Shown: positions 24,610 through 36,629, counted from the stretch's first letter. The stretch is DNA of 64,000 bases from Cordia subcordata (GCA_028554755.1 JAPTOF010000007.1:2078001-2142000); one strand, 5' to 3'. Translations and numbers: made by a program. Notes: generated by a model from the sequence alone, not told the origin.

Positions 24610-25936
24610 CATATAGAACCCATTCTGATAAGCCCACTAATAAAGCCCAAAATTTCAACCTAGGCCTTTAGGGTCCCAAGGTTAGGCCTATTTTATCCAA
24701 ATCTCTGTCCACTTCTAGAATTTTTTTTTTTGGGACAAAAGAAATCCAACTAGTTGAGCCTGACCACCGATACACTTGGTGGAGCCCGACCACCAACTGA
24801 CAAACCACGGGGCGCATCACGTTCTCTATACTGTGCACCAGTTAAGTTGAGGGCACTCGACTCATGGAAGGAGATTGAATTTGAATTCAAGTCATAAGAT
24901 TGTTTTTAACTCTTACTGTTAGAACATCTTTAGAGGACAGAAAGCCTTAATTTCATCATCATAATCTCTAACCACACAAATTAAAGCCTCTTTTTTCTTA
25001 TCCCATGGGATAACTCTATAGTACTAAGAAATGGCAAACCCCCGCATGAGCTATGCGAAGTTTCACGGGTTAGCTTCCTAGTTTTTAAGATGAGTATCTA
25101 TATATCTTATTGTATTGCATATTAGCATCTGCCTATAGAAAATGTGAGTTCAGTCTATAGGTATTATGATGATAGCTAGAGTAATGTCCACTATTATAGT
25201 AATCTTAAAAGCCATTAACTAAAAGACCAAACTTACAACTGTAAACTGGCAACGATCTGAGTGCATGTGGTCTAAATAATCCAAGACAAGTTCCTATAAT
25301 TGCAGGAGAATAATTAACACGTGATTCTTACACATGTTTTGGTTTCTCATTTATTGGAATGACTGAATAAAAGGTATTCATTTAAAATATTATTCTAACA
25401 AGCAACTAAGCCAAGACCAAGCTTTTCTTTTTTTTTTTTTTCACTAAGCAAGTAATTTCCATTGATTACATTCACAACATATACAGTATAACCCAGCTTT
25501 TTAAATGTGAAAGCCACATATCAGTGTAATGCTCAATTTTACATTAATTTTGGCTTGTCACGAGTTGAGCATCAATTGCCTTTCTAATTAGAGACCTCCT
25601 AATTAGACGTCCGAGTGTAAGAGAATTGAGATAAGATATTTTGCTCACGCTGAGGCACTTTCCATTATACAAAACACAAAAAAGTGTTACCGTTCAAAAG
25701 TATATTTGTACAACTTATCTTAGACAGAGGAGAAGACCTCATTGTGCATTTATTTCTGGAGGTATGCAATCTAAAATGTACGAAGTATTTTAAACACACA
25801 CACAAACCATTTAACATTGATCATCTATAAGATAAAAAAAATGGTGGCTTATGCCATGCAAATGAAAGCAACTAAGCTAGAATTCTCTCCAGCTTTTGCC
25901 TTCAAACTGCCCCCTGCAATACAGTGAGGGCTTGGC
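24610..25936. other. Intergenic stretch, including the 3'UTR of the coiled-coil gene
   Basis: No gene is recognisable. The last 300 bases or so before 25937 are probably the 3'UTR of the minus-strand gene that follows. Confidence 0.45.
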
Positions 25937-28075
25937 TCACCACTGCTTGGTAGGACTGGCAAATCCTTGGGTGGAAGCCATCCGAGAACTGGAAACTATG
26001 TGATCCCTGAGATCTTTAATCATCTTATATCTCTCGATTTCATCATCATAATCCCTTTCCAGGACCTCTGAGGAGAGCTCGAATAACCGGCTCCTGTTAA
26101 GAACGTCTGAATTTTCGCGTCTTATGGGAGAGAATTCCCTTTCCAGTAGACAGTCTGAAGCAACCCTTTCTGTGGGAATGCTTTGCCTTTGGATTTTCTC
26201 AGAGGTAGCAACTCTTTCTGTGGAAATGCTTTGCCTTTGGATTTTCTCAGAGGTGGACCTCCTTCTCCTATGTTTTTCATCAACCGATTTCCTCTTTGAG
26301 CCATTTTGATTAGTATGATCACGTTCACGGTTCTTGCAATTTTCATCCATGTTTAACTCAATGGAACAAAGATCACTATCTGCTGAATCATCTTCTTCTC
26401 CCTGCTCGTCTCTATTTATTACCAACCCGTTCGCTTTCTCTTTATCCTCTTCTTGACACGTGTTTGGAAGCGTTTCCCTCAAATATCTCTTGAGTTCCTT
26501 AATTCTTTCAAAGTTTGGAGATCCATAGCTTTGTTCTTCACCAACTTCTGTCTTCAGATAGGCCTCAACCTCACTCCTCAGCTTCTCAACATTCACATTT
26601 TTCTCCTCAAATCCACACTTTGCTTCTGAAAGCTTCATTTGCCCTTTTTCCTCAGGAAGCACATCATCTAAGTGAAGCATCTCCCACTCCTTTTCAACTT
26701 CTTTGCGAACTTTTGCAGATTGTCTCTTTAATTCTTCTGCCTCTCCATTGTCTTCACCTATATCCCTGGCTAATTCATCGCAGACTTGCTCTAGGATCTC
26801 TCTTGCTCTCTTCTCACTGTCAAGCTCTTTCATTGTCCTCGACAGAGATGCTTTTGTATCTGACAACTCTCGGCCTAACTTCTTGTTCAGCCTCTCACTT
26901 TGTCGCCTCAACTTCTTTTCTACTTCAAGCTCTCCAACTATGGACATAACGGCACTTTGAATCCTATGCCGCTGTTTAACCTTCCAAGCTGCCTTTTCCT
27001 CCGCAAACTGCTTCAGCAGTTGATCAATCTCATAGCAGCTTGACCTTTGTTGCTGAATTAATTCATTCACCTGAATCAGTGATCGATTAAGTTCATCTTT
27101 GAGGGCCGCAAAAAGGGACAGACTAGTAGAATTCTGTTCTCCAAGACTCCATATTCGATTTAGTACTTTGAGTAGTTCCATTGATGTATCAAGGCCATTT
27201 CGGACATCCTTCAAACGCTTCTTCACTCCAGCCATATGTCCACTTAATGTCTGGCCCTGAGGGAGCCCCTGATCAATCTACATAAACACATACTTTGAGT
27301 GAACAAAAGAAGAAGAAAAAAGAAAAAGAAGCTACAATTAAAGCAAATTGCAGAAGGAAAATGACAGTGAAGCTAATCGTGAAACACTGCTCTTCCAGAT
27401 CTTGGATATTTTCTGCTTCACCAATAGAAGGAGAAGCAAAAGTTTGATGAATTATATGACAGAAAAGTTTGATGTTATTATTACATCAAAAACATGAAAG
27501 AAAACAACCATATGACATGTTTCCTTTAATGGAAACCGGACCAGAACAAGAACATGCCATCTGTTTCCTTTGAGGTCATAAAATTTGTCCAATTCCTAAA
27601 GTATAACATGAAAAAGCCAATAAGTAGCTCCAAGAATTACAAAATTCAGCCTCTCAAGAAATCACAAAATTTCAAAAAGGAGCATCAAGTAATATCAACC
27701 ATACTTCCCGTATAACATACATCTTAAAATACATACAATAAAAAAAAAAAAATCCTCAAGAACAAGACTGATATCCATCCTACGAGAGTATGAAAATTTT
27801 CTCCTACACTTGAATCATCTAAAATTTGCTAGAAACGAGAATTTTTTAAAGTTGAATGCCCAAATTCATTTTTAAGGCAGCAAAACAAAAAGACAGAGAG
27901 TTTCTCTAGCTAACTCTTAATTAACCAAAACTCAAGCATTATTGAATATGACTACCTCTAATCTGCTAGTATTTTGAAGAAGGCAAAATCCATCAAGATG
28001 AAACTCATCAGGCAAAAGTTTCCGAGAACCAACTGAAGCTCTTCTCCTGTGACTACCCTCCTTTGACTGACCCAT
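25937..28075 (-). CDS. USO1-like / At5g41620-family coiled-coil protein
   Basis: Exons 28075-27956 (40 codons) and 27277-25937 (446 codons plus stop) join in phase 0 to 486 residues. The core LKVLNRIWSL...FAEEKAAWK...LEVEKKLRRQSERLNKKLGR ELSDTKASLS...KRAREILEQVCDELARDIGE is the signature of this plant family, mostly long coiled coil, annotated as intracellular transport USO1-like without firm function. Residues 55-285 are almost entirely heptad-rich; the C-terminal third is acidic then Ser/Arg-rich. A 16-residue unit (SEKIQRQS-STERVA type) is tandemly doubled (26160-26255). The internal Met at 27235 is not the likely start, because the frame continues upstream through IDQGLPQGQTLSGH to an acceptor. 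An AG acceptor also sits directly before the 28075 ATG, implying a further upstream exon. Confidence 0.85.
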
Positions 28076-28080
28076 CCTCT

Positions 28081-29180
28081 GCAAAATTCCAACATCAGAA
28101 AGAAAATATTAAGCAACAAAACAATAGACAGAACAGAGTATTAGTAAAATCTACTTTACAATTGAAAAAATAAACCAAAATAACAGATTAAGCTTTATTC
28201 AACTCAATGGAATCCGTTATACGAATATGATGAGGTTACTTATTCCTGGTAAAAACTCACCTCGTATATTAACTTTTGTAATGAACATTTAAATGACTAG
28301 CAACAATAACTTATAAGAAACATTTACCCAACCTCAGGAACAGGACTCTGCATATTAAACCAAGTGACACGAATATTATATATATGTATGGTATATGCTC
28401 TATGGTACACGAAACTGTATTATGAAGATTTGATCTTCTAGACTGAAAATATCTTATTTGATCAGGATCTTCAATGATCTGATCACTTCATCATAACTGT
28501 ATCATCACGATCATGATTACGCTCGCTTATAATAATTCTGCAAGATATCTTTCTGATTTATGCATATATTAAAACATTTATAAGATCAAGAATCACTGCA
28601 ACCAATCCCAAGAATTACTCCAATCATGAGATTTCCTAGTAGGCTGCAAATTTTGCAGATCCAATCTGCAGACTGCAACTCTCAAACTGCTTTTCAAATG
28701 CAAAAAACAAATGTTAAAGATAATTATAGTGCTTCTTAACATATCAGTCAAAAGAAAAAAAGGTTACCGTGGCTCTAATGCACTTTGGAAATGTGAATGG
28801 CCAATAGCATGGAAATTGATGGCACGCAAATTAGAGCCTAAAAGTGGTATTACAAGAAGGCTTTTGTATGCAAACTTCAATTGTGAGAAAAGGGTACATG
28901 AGAAAAAAAGGTAATATAGATACTGCAGATGGCATACATGTGGGCAGAGTTGGTTTAGTACCAAGTGCTACATATTTTTTAAGTTGTGTAAAAAGCTGCG
29001 ACACCAGCTCCCAAGTATTAAATGGAGTAAAATTAAAATGGTAAAATATTTTAATTTTGAAATTATGTGCTCCCATTAATTATAAATATTTAAAGGTCTT
29101 CACAAAATCGAAAATTTAACATTGTGTTTTTAAGTTGCTCGATATTTTCTTGAAAAAGATTGCAAGCCTTAGTTTCCTAC
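28081..29180 (-). other. Probable intron or 5' region of the coiled-coil gene
   Basis: No coding homology. The acceptor TTTTGCAG is at its lower end. Short frames at 28711-29076 on both strands overlap each other and look fortuitous. Confidence 0.4.
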
Positions 29181-29315
29181 CTGCATGGTTAACCTTGAAA
29201 ACAAGTTTGAATAGTCTGCGTGTGGTATAGCATTTATGTCATCACCATTACCATACATGAACATAGGTTCAAAATTTTCCAGAATATTTGGCATGTTTTG
29301 ACTTTGATTGAGCAT
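29181..29315 (-). CDS. Candidate additional first exon of the coiled-coil gene
   Basis: A 45-codon frame begins MLNQSQNMPNILENFEPM, ends FSRLTMQ and is followed by a GTAGGAAAC donor. Spliced to the acceptor at 28079-28080 it stays in phase, reading TMQ-RMGQSKEG, and gives a 532-residue protein. The sequence looks coding (non-repetitive, mixed composition), but I do not recognise it in the family, so it could be a separate fragment. The alternative is a non-coding 5' exon. Confidence 0.35.
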
Positions 29316-31646
29316 TGCTTGATAGATAGAAAAGGAATGATTTTATTTCAATGGAAGAAATAGAAGTTGGCCAAAGTAATGAAAGAAATTTAGGATGTCG
29401 TAGAAGGTATGCCTTTTGACATGATAATTATGTATGAAATCAAACTTGGTCCAAGTAGTGACAAAATTTCAGAAGGTTTAAAAGGAAACTCTTAGATGTT
29501 AATTATATCTAACGACCAGCATTAATATTTTATTAAAGTCGCATAAAATTTTTTTGACCTCAAAATCCATTGAAATGCCTATAGTTTATCTCGTAGACTT
29601 GCATCTACGTTAGCTTTTTCATTCAAGTTAACAAAGAGTGTGAAAAAGTTACGTTACAGATTCACTTGATGAAAAAACTCAAGTAAATTGTACAAAGTCT
29701 CCTTTTTAATTTTAGAAGTAATCCAAATTTCTCCATCTAATTTAAAATATGGTCCACATGCATTCTTGACTGAGTAAAAATATAAAATATATCTTCTAAA
29801 TTATATAACTCTTTTGTTTAAATAATTCACTATTAAATTATATTAATATATTTAATAATAGAATACATATTAGCGAAACTTATGTAATTATTACCTGCAA
29901 GTTTTACATATGTGGAGGAACATATGCGTCAATCAGGCATAAATAAAAAGATTAAAAGATAGTTTCAATTACTCAAGCGAGAGTTTTTTAGTTCAATCTT
30001 AAAGGACGAGAATTTAAACACAAAACAAAAAACAAAAAACAAAAAACAAAAAACAAAAACAAAAGACCTGTGGAGACAGAAACTTGCAGCCAAGGTTTGG
30101 GCCCCATTAACGGCCTAAAACGTTCCAAGATTTGCTTGGTTTTCACTGTTGTATCTACGACTATTAATTTCACTTCAAACCTCGAAACGTCATTCTTACA
30201 AACGAGAAATTTAATAATGAAAAATTATTGATATTATTTCATTGTAATTATATGAGTTATATAATTGTATTCAAATACAACAATTTAAATCCTTTTATAG
30301 TAATTAATGTTATGAGAAAATTTAATAATAAATTATTATTTACATTATTTTGTTATAATCGTTCAAATAATTGATACTGTTATTATTATTTTTTATTACA
30401 TGGTGAGAAATTGAAGGCGGCAACATAATAGAACGCAGCCAGAAATTCCCAAAAGACACCCACGAATTGAAAATGAGAGGGACCGACCATATGCGCATTG
30501 CGCATTATCCTATGTCCATTTATAGGCTGGTCATACGGATATATTATCTATATAAAATCGTATATATGTTTTTTTCGTTAACGTCACGTGTTGCCATGTT
30601 ATAATATATTTTTTTTCAAAAAGAGTTTGGAATGTCAAAGTATTTTCTAATTTGCTTATTTGAAAATGTTCACTAAATGATAAAATATATCCATCTATTT
30701 CACTTATAATTTTTTTTTCGTTTTAAAATTATTTGATTTTAAAAAAGTGTATACGTTGTGGTTAGTATTGGAAACTTGTTAGAATTAATTTGACAATATA
30801 TTTTATATTTTATCTTCACATGCATAAACAGTAAAATTTGACCATTATCAAGACATTGAAAATTTATTTTCTTATATGGCACGAGTACTACTTGAATTCG
30901 AAACAAATGTTAAGTTTTTGACCCCAAAAAGAAAAAGAAAGACAGAAGACTATCCCTAGTATAAGAGCTGCTCTGATAGTAAAAGGGCACTAAATAAAAA
31001 ACTTATTTAAAATTTTTATTTTGGTACTTTTTTTTATTATATTGACGAAACTCTTAAGAAGTATTTGAAACCACAAAATAAATAAATAAATAAAAATAAG
31101 GACCGAAAGGTCCTTTTATGTTACATAGAGAAATCTTGTGCATCTATAATGTTAATGAGCTTGCGGCCAGATGATAACCATTTTAGAGAAAGGTTGGTCT
31201 TAATGTTATGGTGGAGAATTCCTTGTAAATTTCTTTTACAATGTCAAATTCAAAAACACATAATCTAGTCGTGAAATACATATTCTAAATCAATCAAAAA
31301 CAAAGTATACCAATGTTTAACTTTAATAAGTACTTGAATTCATTGTATTGTCAAATGAGTTTTTCGCAGGTCTTAACCATGTTTGAAATGGGACAAGGGG
31401 TAATTCAAATGATTGAAACTACGTGATGAGCTGAATGTGAATTCTATGAAGATGAAAAATTGGAATGAGAGTAGAGTGGTTTACCATAAAGAAGCACGTT
31501 TAAAAATATACTTTCGAATTGGTTGAACATGAATTTTAATAACTTAGGAACTGCACATTTGTCATAGACAATATGAAGACAGAGAATATTTAGGTTATAT
31601 CATACACATAATTTGGGGGAAAAAAAAGATTACATTGATCCACATC
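29316..31646. other. Gene-free intergenic stretch
   Basis: AT-rich. It includes an (AAAAAAC)n-type microsatellite at about 30018-30064, a run of AT-rich words to 30400, and nothing recognisable as a gene. The last 100 bases or so are the psaO 3' region. Confidence 0.45.
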
Positions 31647-32715
31647 TTAAAAGTAATTCTCAGTCCTTCCCTTGAAGCCAATTTGACCAAAGGTGAGGCA
31701 AAGGAACAAGCCCAAGTGCCAGCAGATCATCCACAGCCTGCCCAAATTGTTGACATACCCAAGTCAGAAATCTAAAGCACCTCATGCCATGATTTCATGC
31801 GCACACAAATAACATAAATCACCAGAAATTAAACTCCAAAATATAACATAACAAGCCCGAGGTCTGTTGAGAATTAGATAATTTTTGTTTGTACTAGAGA
31901 TATTTGGCATAATAAGTCCTTATCTAATCACTCTACTGAACCTTGTGGGATTATAATCGAATAGTTGTAGTTTCAAATACTGAATTGATAGCGTTAATAG
32001 TTATAGTTTTTGCTAAGTAACTATATTTTACTAGTTCCCTATTATTCGGTAATCAAGTTTTGAAAAATAACAAAGAGACCTTCCCATTTTATTTCACGGT
32101 TATGTACACTTCAATATGCCCATTTTTTTTTAAGAGTCATGATTAGTGGTGGCTCTAGTTAATGACTTGAGATTTGTTCTTCATCTTTGCTCTGTCCTTA
32201 TTTTTGGACGGTTCCTTCTACCATTTTTTAAACAGGTTTAGTGTTGCAAAACATTAATCAAATAACTTCATGTATATAAAAATTTACTATATTTAATCAA
32301 TGTCACATTAAAGTGTCATTCAAAATAGTACTTCAATATAAGAATGATTTGAAAATGATAAATTTTTATATTAATTTAATATCAATGAATATAATATCAC
32401 AATCGTTAAAAAGACTTTTTTTTTTCCCCTCTTTAAGCGAATTGAGTAAATATGCAAGTGAATTGAGTAAATATGCTCACCAGAACTGAGAAGTGAGAGC
32501 AGGGCCAGTGGGGAAGTGAGCTAGCTCAGCTCCAATGCTTTCAAAGAATAGACCTGTCAAGCTTTTGCCATTGATTGCAGGGATGCTAGACGGTGCGATC
32601 CATCCAATCAAACCAAACCCGATAACATTGAAATCAGTGCGCAGCCAATCTCTCTCAAAGCTCACAATCACAAACCACAAAATATGAAAATTGAGTTAGT
32701 CATGACCATGGTAAT

Positions 32716-32763
<48 letters not shown>

Positions 32764-33221
32764 GTGGTGTGTGTCCTCATTTCCAACATATGGTTCGAGA
32801 TTAATGATTACCATGTGAACTTTCCTCCTGATGCCTGTGCCACCCTTAGAGGGTTCCTGGCTGTCACTGGAGATCTCAAGAAGCCTGTGAAAAAAGATTA
32901 AACACAATGGTACGAAAATTTGTTAGTTCGACACAGTCAAATTTGGACATCGTCAAATTAGGCCTCCGTTACAAAAAAATATAAGGGGATATATTTCCAT
33001 GTTAATGTACGAAATTCTCGTTATTTATGATTACAATTTCTATTTGCAGATAATGGTTCTGTTTAATATATGTTATCGGGATCATGCTATCAAACTTCAA
33101 GAAAAGAATTCATTGGATTATTACTTGAGCTGAGGGATGTCTTGTTTCGAGAAGACACCCTTGAAGGGGATTGCAGAGAGGAATTAGCCAAGCCTACCAC
33201 GGCCATAGTTGCTGCTGCCAT
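31647..33221 (-). CDS. PSAO: Photosystem I subunit O, chloroplast precursor
   Basis: Four exons, 33221-33125, 32884-32812, 32660-32481 and 31737-31647, splice in phase to 146 residues. Exon 1 encodes a transit peptide (MAAATMAVVGLANSS, Ser/Arg-rich). The mature part follows VAQASGGKFTCFERDWLR, with helix 1 in NVIGFGLIGWIAPSSIPAI, loop NGKSLTGLFFESIGAELAHF, helix 2 in LWMICWHLGLFLCLTFGQIG, and end FKGRTENYF. This closely matches the PsaO family (about 140 residues in Arabidopsis). PsaO is a two-helix thylakoid protein beside PsaL/PsaA that helps dock LHCII to photosystem I during state transitions. Intron 2 holds a (TA)n tract (about 32719-32759). The light-type promoter upstream is duplicated. 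Confidence 0.95.
32718..32759. repeat. (TA)n microsatellite in psaO intron 2
   Basis: About twenty uninterrupted TA units between exons 2 and 3; likely polymorphic in length. Confidence 0.9.
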
Positions 33222-33540
33222 TTTTGTGTTTGAGTATGATTTAGAAGGCTAAGGCTTGGTTTGAGATGAACAAATTGACGGTGTTGGTTTTGGTGGCTCT
33301 ATTGATTTTTGGCAACATATGTGGTGACTGGGAGGATTTTGTGACTCCTAGATTGCATGGATTTGGTGTTGGTCAATGCCATCTTGCCACGTGTAATCTT
33401 ATGGATAAAATTGTGTTTGCTTCAGATAGATTTTGGAACTGCAGAAATAATGCTGATAATGTATATTGTGTGGGGCAGTGTGGATGTGGTAGCTTAGGTT
33501 CAAAAATATGGGGGACGTTGGGTTGATACTAGAGTGAAGT
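33222..33540 (-). promoter_or_regulatory. psaO promoter (proximal copy)
   Basis: Directly upstream of the psaO ATG. A G-box CACGTG is at 33388-33393, about 167 bp from the start codon, with a GATAA (I-box-like) core at 33404-33408 and a TTGACC element beside them. G-box plus I-box pairs are the conserved light-response module of nuclear photosynthesis genes. I see no convincing TATA box, as is common for such genes. The same module recurs at 35.1 kb and 62.69 kb. Confidence 0.7.
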
Positions 33541-33563
33541 GAACTTTTGGGCAATAATAGGTT

Positions 33564-33756
33564 GGATTAGGATTATTTCATATTGCTAGTTTCTTTATAT
33601 TGATATAAAAGAAAAATCTTGATCATTCATAGATGAAACATATCATCTCAATTATTCATAAAATTTATAGATGAATGATATGCTCTATCCATGAATGGTC
33701 AAGATTTTCCTCATATCAATATAAGAGAGTATTTAAAATGAGAGGATCCTAATCTA
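33564..33756. mobile_element. Mutator-type MITE in the psaO upstream region
   Basis: This 193-bp palindromic element has ends GGATTAGGAT (left) and TAGATTAGGAT (read inwards from the right) and shares the subterminal block AAATCTTGA-CATTCAT-GAT. It is flanked by TAATAGGTT (33555-33563) and TAACAGATT (33757-33765), a 9-bp duplication with two changes. The duplicated locus copy at about 35270 lacks it and shows the empty site. Confidence 0.8.
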
Positions 33757-34325
33757 TAACAGATTACTGTTAGAAATTGGGGTTGGGTTTAGGGTTGATC
33801 CAGCCCGATTATGGTACATTAAGCAGATTGTCATATCAAATCAGATCATTTTTTGTGGGTTAGCAAAGTGGCAACCGTGCTTGTCCCTTGGTGGATTGGA
33901 GGGCGGCCTCATGGTTTAGCCCTCCATATTTTTAAAAAAATAAAAAATGCCTTTTAAAAAAATAATTATAAAATCAAATACATAAACTCTTAAAATCACT
34001 ATAATCAATGAAAAACAATAATTAAGCTTAGATCACAAGAGCCATTATAAATGTTTCTTTTTTCAAATAAAGGTAGGTTAGGCGGGTTGGGGGGTCACCC
34101 CTTAGTCGACCCAACACAACTCGCATGTTCAACGGGTTGGGTTGGATCCAATCGTTTGTCTAGCCCCCGTTAAAAAAATTATAAAAAGATACATTTTCGG
34201 GTTAATTTACGAAATTCTCGTTATTTACAAGTATAGTTTCTATATACAGATAACCGTTCCATTTACTATATGTTATCAGAGTCAATATTATCCAACTTCT
34301 AGAAAAGAATTCATTAGATTATTAC

Positions 34326-34422
34326 CTGAGCTGAGAGATGTCCTGTTTGGAGAAGACACCCTAGAAGGGGATGGAAGAGAGGAATTGGCCAAGCCTACCA
34401 CGGCCATGGTTGCCGCTACCAT
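34326..34422 (-). CDS. Duplicate psaO first exon (alternative transit-peptide exon)
   Basis: This 97-bp copy of psaO exon 1 starts at ATG (34422-34420), keeps an open frame of 32 codons plus one base (MVAATMAVVGLANSS...) and ends at an intact GTAATA donor in the same phase as the original. About 11 of 97 positions differ from exon 1; roughly half of these are silent. Spliced to psaO exon 2 at 32884 it would give an in-frame precursor with a different transit peptide. Without that splice it is only a fragment that stops soon after the donor. Expression cannot be judged from sequence. Confidence 0.6.
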
Positions 34423-34580
34423 TGTTGTGTTTGGGTATGATTTGGAAGGCTAAGGCTTGGTTTGAGATGAACAAATTGATGATGTTGATTTTGGTGGCTC
34501 TATTGATATTTGGCAACATATGTGGTGACTAGGAGGGATTTTGTGACTCCTAGATTGCATGGATTTGGTGTTGGTCAATG

Positions 34581-35093
34581 ATATTCGGTTGCAGATACCA
34601 TACACCGTAAGTTATATGTACCAATATAATATGGTATAATTGTTCATAATTTTTATATTATATGTTCATAATTTTTATATTATATGTGCACAACTTTTAA
34701 TTATAAATTGCAAGTTATATATTTACAGTTTTAACATTTTATGTTCAAAACTTCTAATTGTTCATAATTTATAAATTCATTACTCTTACATTATAGGTTC
34801 AAAAGCTTTATATCATATGTTCATAATAATAAATTACCTATTTATTACTATTCAAGATATGTTCATGATCTGTAAACGAGATGTTCACAATCTGTGAATG
34901 ATTACGGAGCTCAAAGTCAAAGGTATTACTAATGTCTGATCAATAATCGGATTTTTGTGTTGTGTTTGTCAACATGAGGAGAATGAACTCGTTAAATTTC
35001 ACGTTGATGCGACCGTCGGATTGTGAGATCTCTTAGGAGGTACACTATACTCATTTGAGTGTACCATAATATGGGTGCATAGTATATTTTGCG
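34581..35093. mobile_element. Insertion of 513 bp splitting the duplicated psaO promoter
   Basis: In the first copy and in the 62.67-kb copy, GGTCAATGC runs directly into the G-box. Here 513 bp of AT-rich sequence (repeated GTTCATAATTTTTATATTATA words, a TTCACAATCTGTGAAT palindrome) sits between GGTCAATG and ATGCTATCC. The flanking ATG may be a 3-bp target duplication. I cannot assign a superfamily. Confidence 0.65.
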
Positions 35094-35300
35094 ATGCTAT
35101 CCTGCCACGTGGAATCTTATGGATAAAATTGTGTTTGTTTTAGATAGATTTTGGAACTGCAGAAATGCTAATAATGTATATCGTGTGGAGCAATGTGGTA
35201 GCTTAGTTTTTGCATAAAAATTAAAATATGGGAGCTCGGGTTGATATTAAAGTGAACTTTAGGGCAATAATGGGTTACTGTTAGAAATTGGGGTCAGGTC

Positions 35301-36273
35301 GTCCAACATGGGTTAGACCCGACCCGACTCAGTTAGGAAATAGAAAAAAGGGAAGTTATTATGAGTAGTTTCATAACTTCCTCTTCTTTTATCCAATATT
35401 ATATATCATGTGTGTGTGATGTAAAAATATATAGGGTCAGTTTACTTATAAAAAGTTAGAGTTGTTTTCAATTTTTTTTTTATAGAAAATGAAATATCTT
35501 GTTTACTAAGTAAAATTTTTTCAAATTGATCGAAAACTAGAAAACAATTTTCAAATTGAAGAAGAGTTGTGGAAAATAACTTTAAATTATTTTGTAGAGT
35601 TTTCTTCAATAAAATTGGTGTATTTTCTAACAATTCTCTACTTAGAAAACACGCCTAAAAATTTGGAACTCTAATTATTCTTAGTTCAATTCCCCTTATT
35701 GTCTTTTTTTTTTTTTGTTGACTTCATCTTATCCATAATCAACATAAAATTAATTCTTTAATCTAATTTTTATGCAATCACTTAACACCTTATTTCTTAC
35801 ACTTATCTTTCTCAAAAATATAATTTTTACACTATTAATATTTAATAATAACAAAAAAAAGAGTAATAATTAAGTTAATAATACAACATATGAATTAAAC
35901 AATCCTTCACTTAATCTTTTTGTAAGGGATATTATATTTTTTAATTTGGAAAACATTTAATTTTAAAATGCATTTTCTAGTTTGTCTAAAAGAATTTTTT
36001 TAAAAGATATTAACAAATAAACACATTTCTAGTTCTATAAAAGAGAAAATTGTTTTCTATTTTTAATTGGTGAATACATTTTTAAAGTTTTTTATGGAAA
36101 ATGAACTCTAATTTTCTTGAAAAACTAGAATTAAAAAATAATAAACAATTTTCTGTAAATAAATAGGTCCATAAATTTTTGATATGCATGTCACTCACTC
36201 TCTTTCTCTCTCGTTTTATTTACGACTAGCCAAGGACCTCTGCAATGTTGCGGCAGTGAAATTATACATATAT

Positions 36274-36308
<35 letters not shown>

Positions 36309-36600
36309 GGTATTTTTATGATTTTATTTAAATCATATTGTTAAAGATCAAGTAGTTTGATGATATAAGAATTTTTCAAATTATTAAAAGTACATTTTTT
36401 GATTTAAATATTCATAAATTATGACTATTTAACTTCAGTCCTTCACTTTGTAAGTTTTACCTATTAAAGATAAAAAATGTCATAATTGTTAAATAAAAAT
36501 TGAAGAAGCAATTGAGGGGATGTCATGTCTTTAAATTATGATGCATGTAGTTAATAAGAATTTTTATATTTATATGTATATCATGTATTGTTAATTATCC
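35301..36600. other. Gene-free AT-rich stretch
   Basis: It includes a possible palindromic MITE (about 35440-36170: TAGGGTCAGTTTACTTATAA near its left, TTATAGAAAATGAA and TTTTCTGTAAATAAATAGG-like ends) and (AT)n at about 36268-36308. No gene. Confidence 0.35.
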
Positions 36601-36629
36601 ATATAATGAGAAGATATTTATTTAAAGAA

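Larger units (their letters stand above)
34167..35300 (-). repeat. Tandem duplicate of psaO intron 1 / exon 1 / promoter
   Basis: The stretch matches about 32967-33830 from within intron 1, through exon 1 and the promoter with its G-box (35106-35111), to the TTACTGTTAGAAATTGGGG block at about 35278. The unit offset at exon 1 is 1,201 bp. It is split by an insertion at 34581-35093. Confidence 0.85.

Noticed and set aside
25937..27235. Single-exon 432-residue protein starting at 27235
   Set aside because: The frame continues upstream to a splice acceptor and joins a good upstream exon, so this Met is internal.
33070..33252. Plus-strand frame ELRDVLFREDTLEGD, repeated at 34142-34453, as a duplicated protein gene
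   Set aside because: It is the antisense of psaO exon 1; the minus-strand reading gives a proper transit peptide and splice phase.
33266..33526. 86-codon frame with a signal-peptide-like start (MNKLTVLVLVALLIFG) and several Cys, resembling a secreted Cys-rich peptide
   Set aside because: It is antisense within the psaO promoter. The duplicated copy has a stop shortly after the hydrophobic part and is split by an insertion, so the frame is not conserved.
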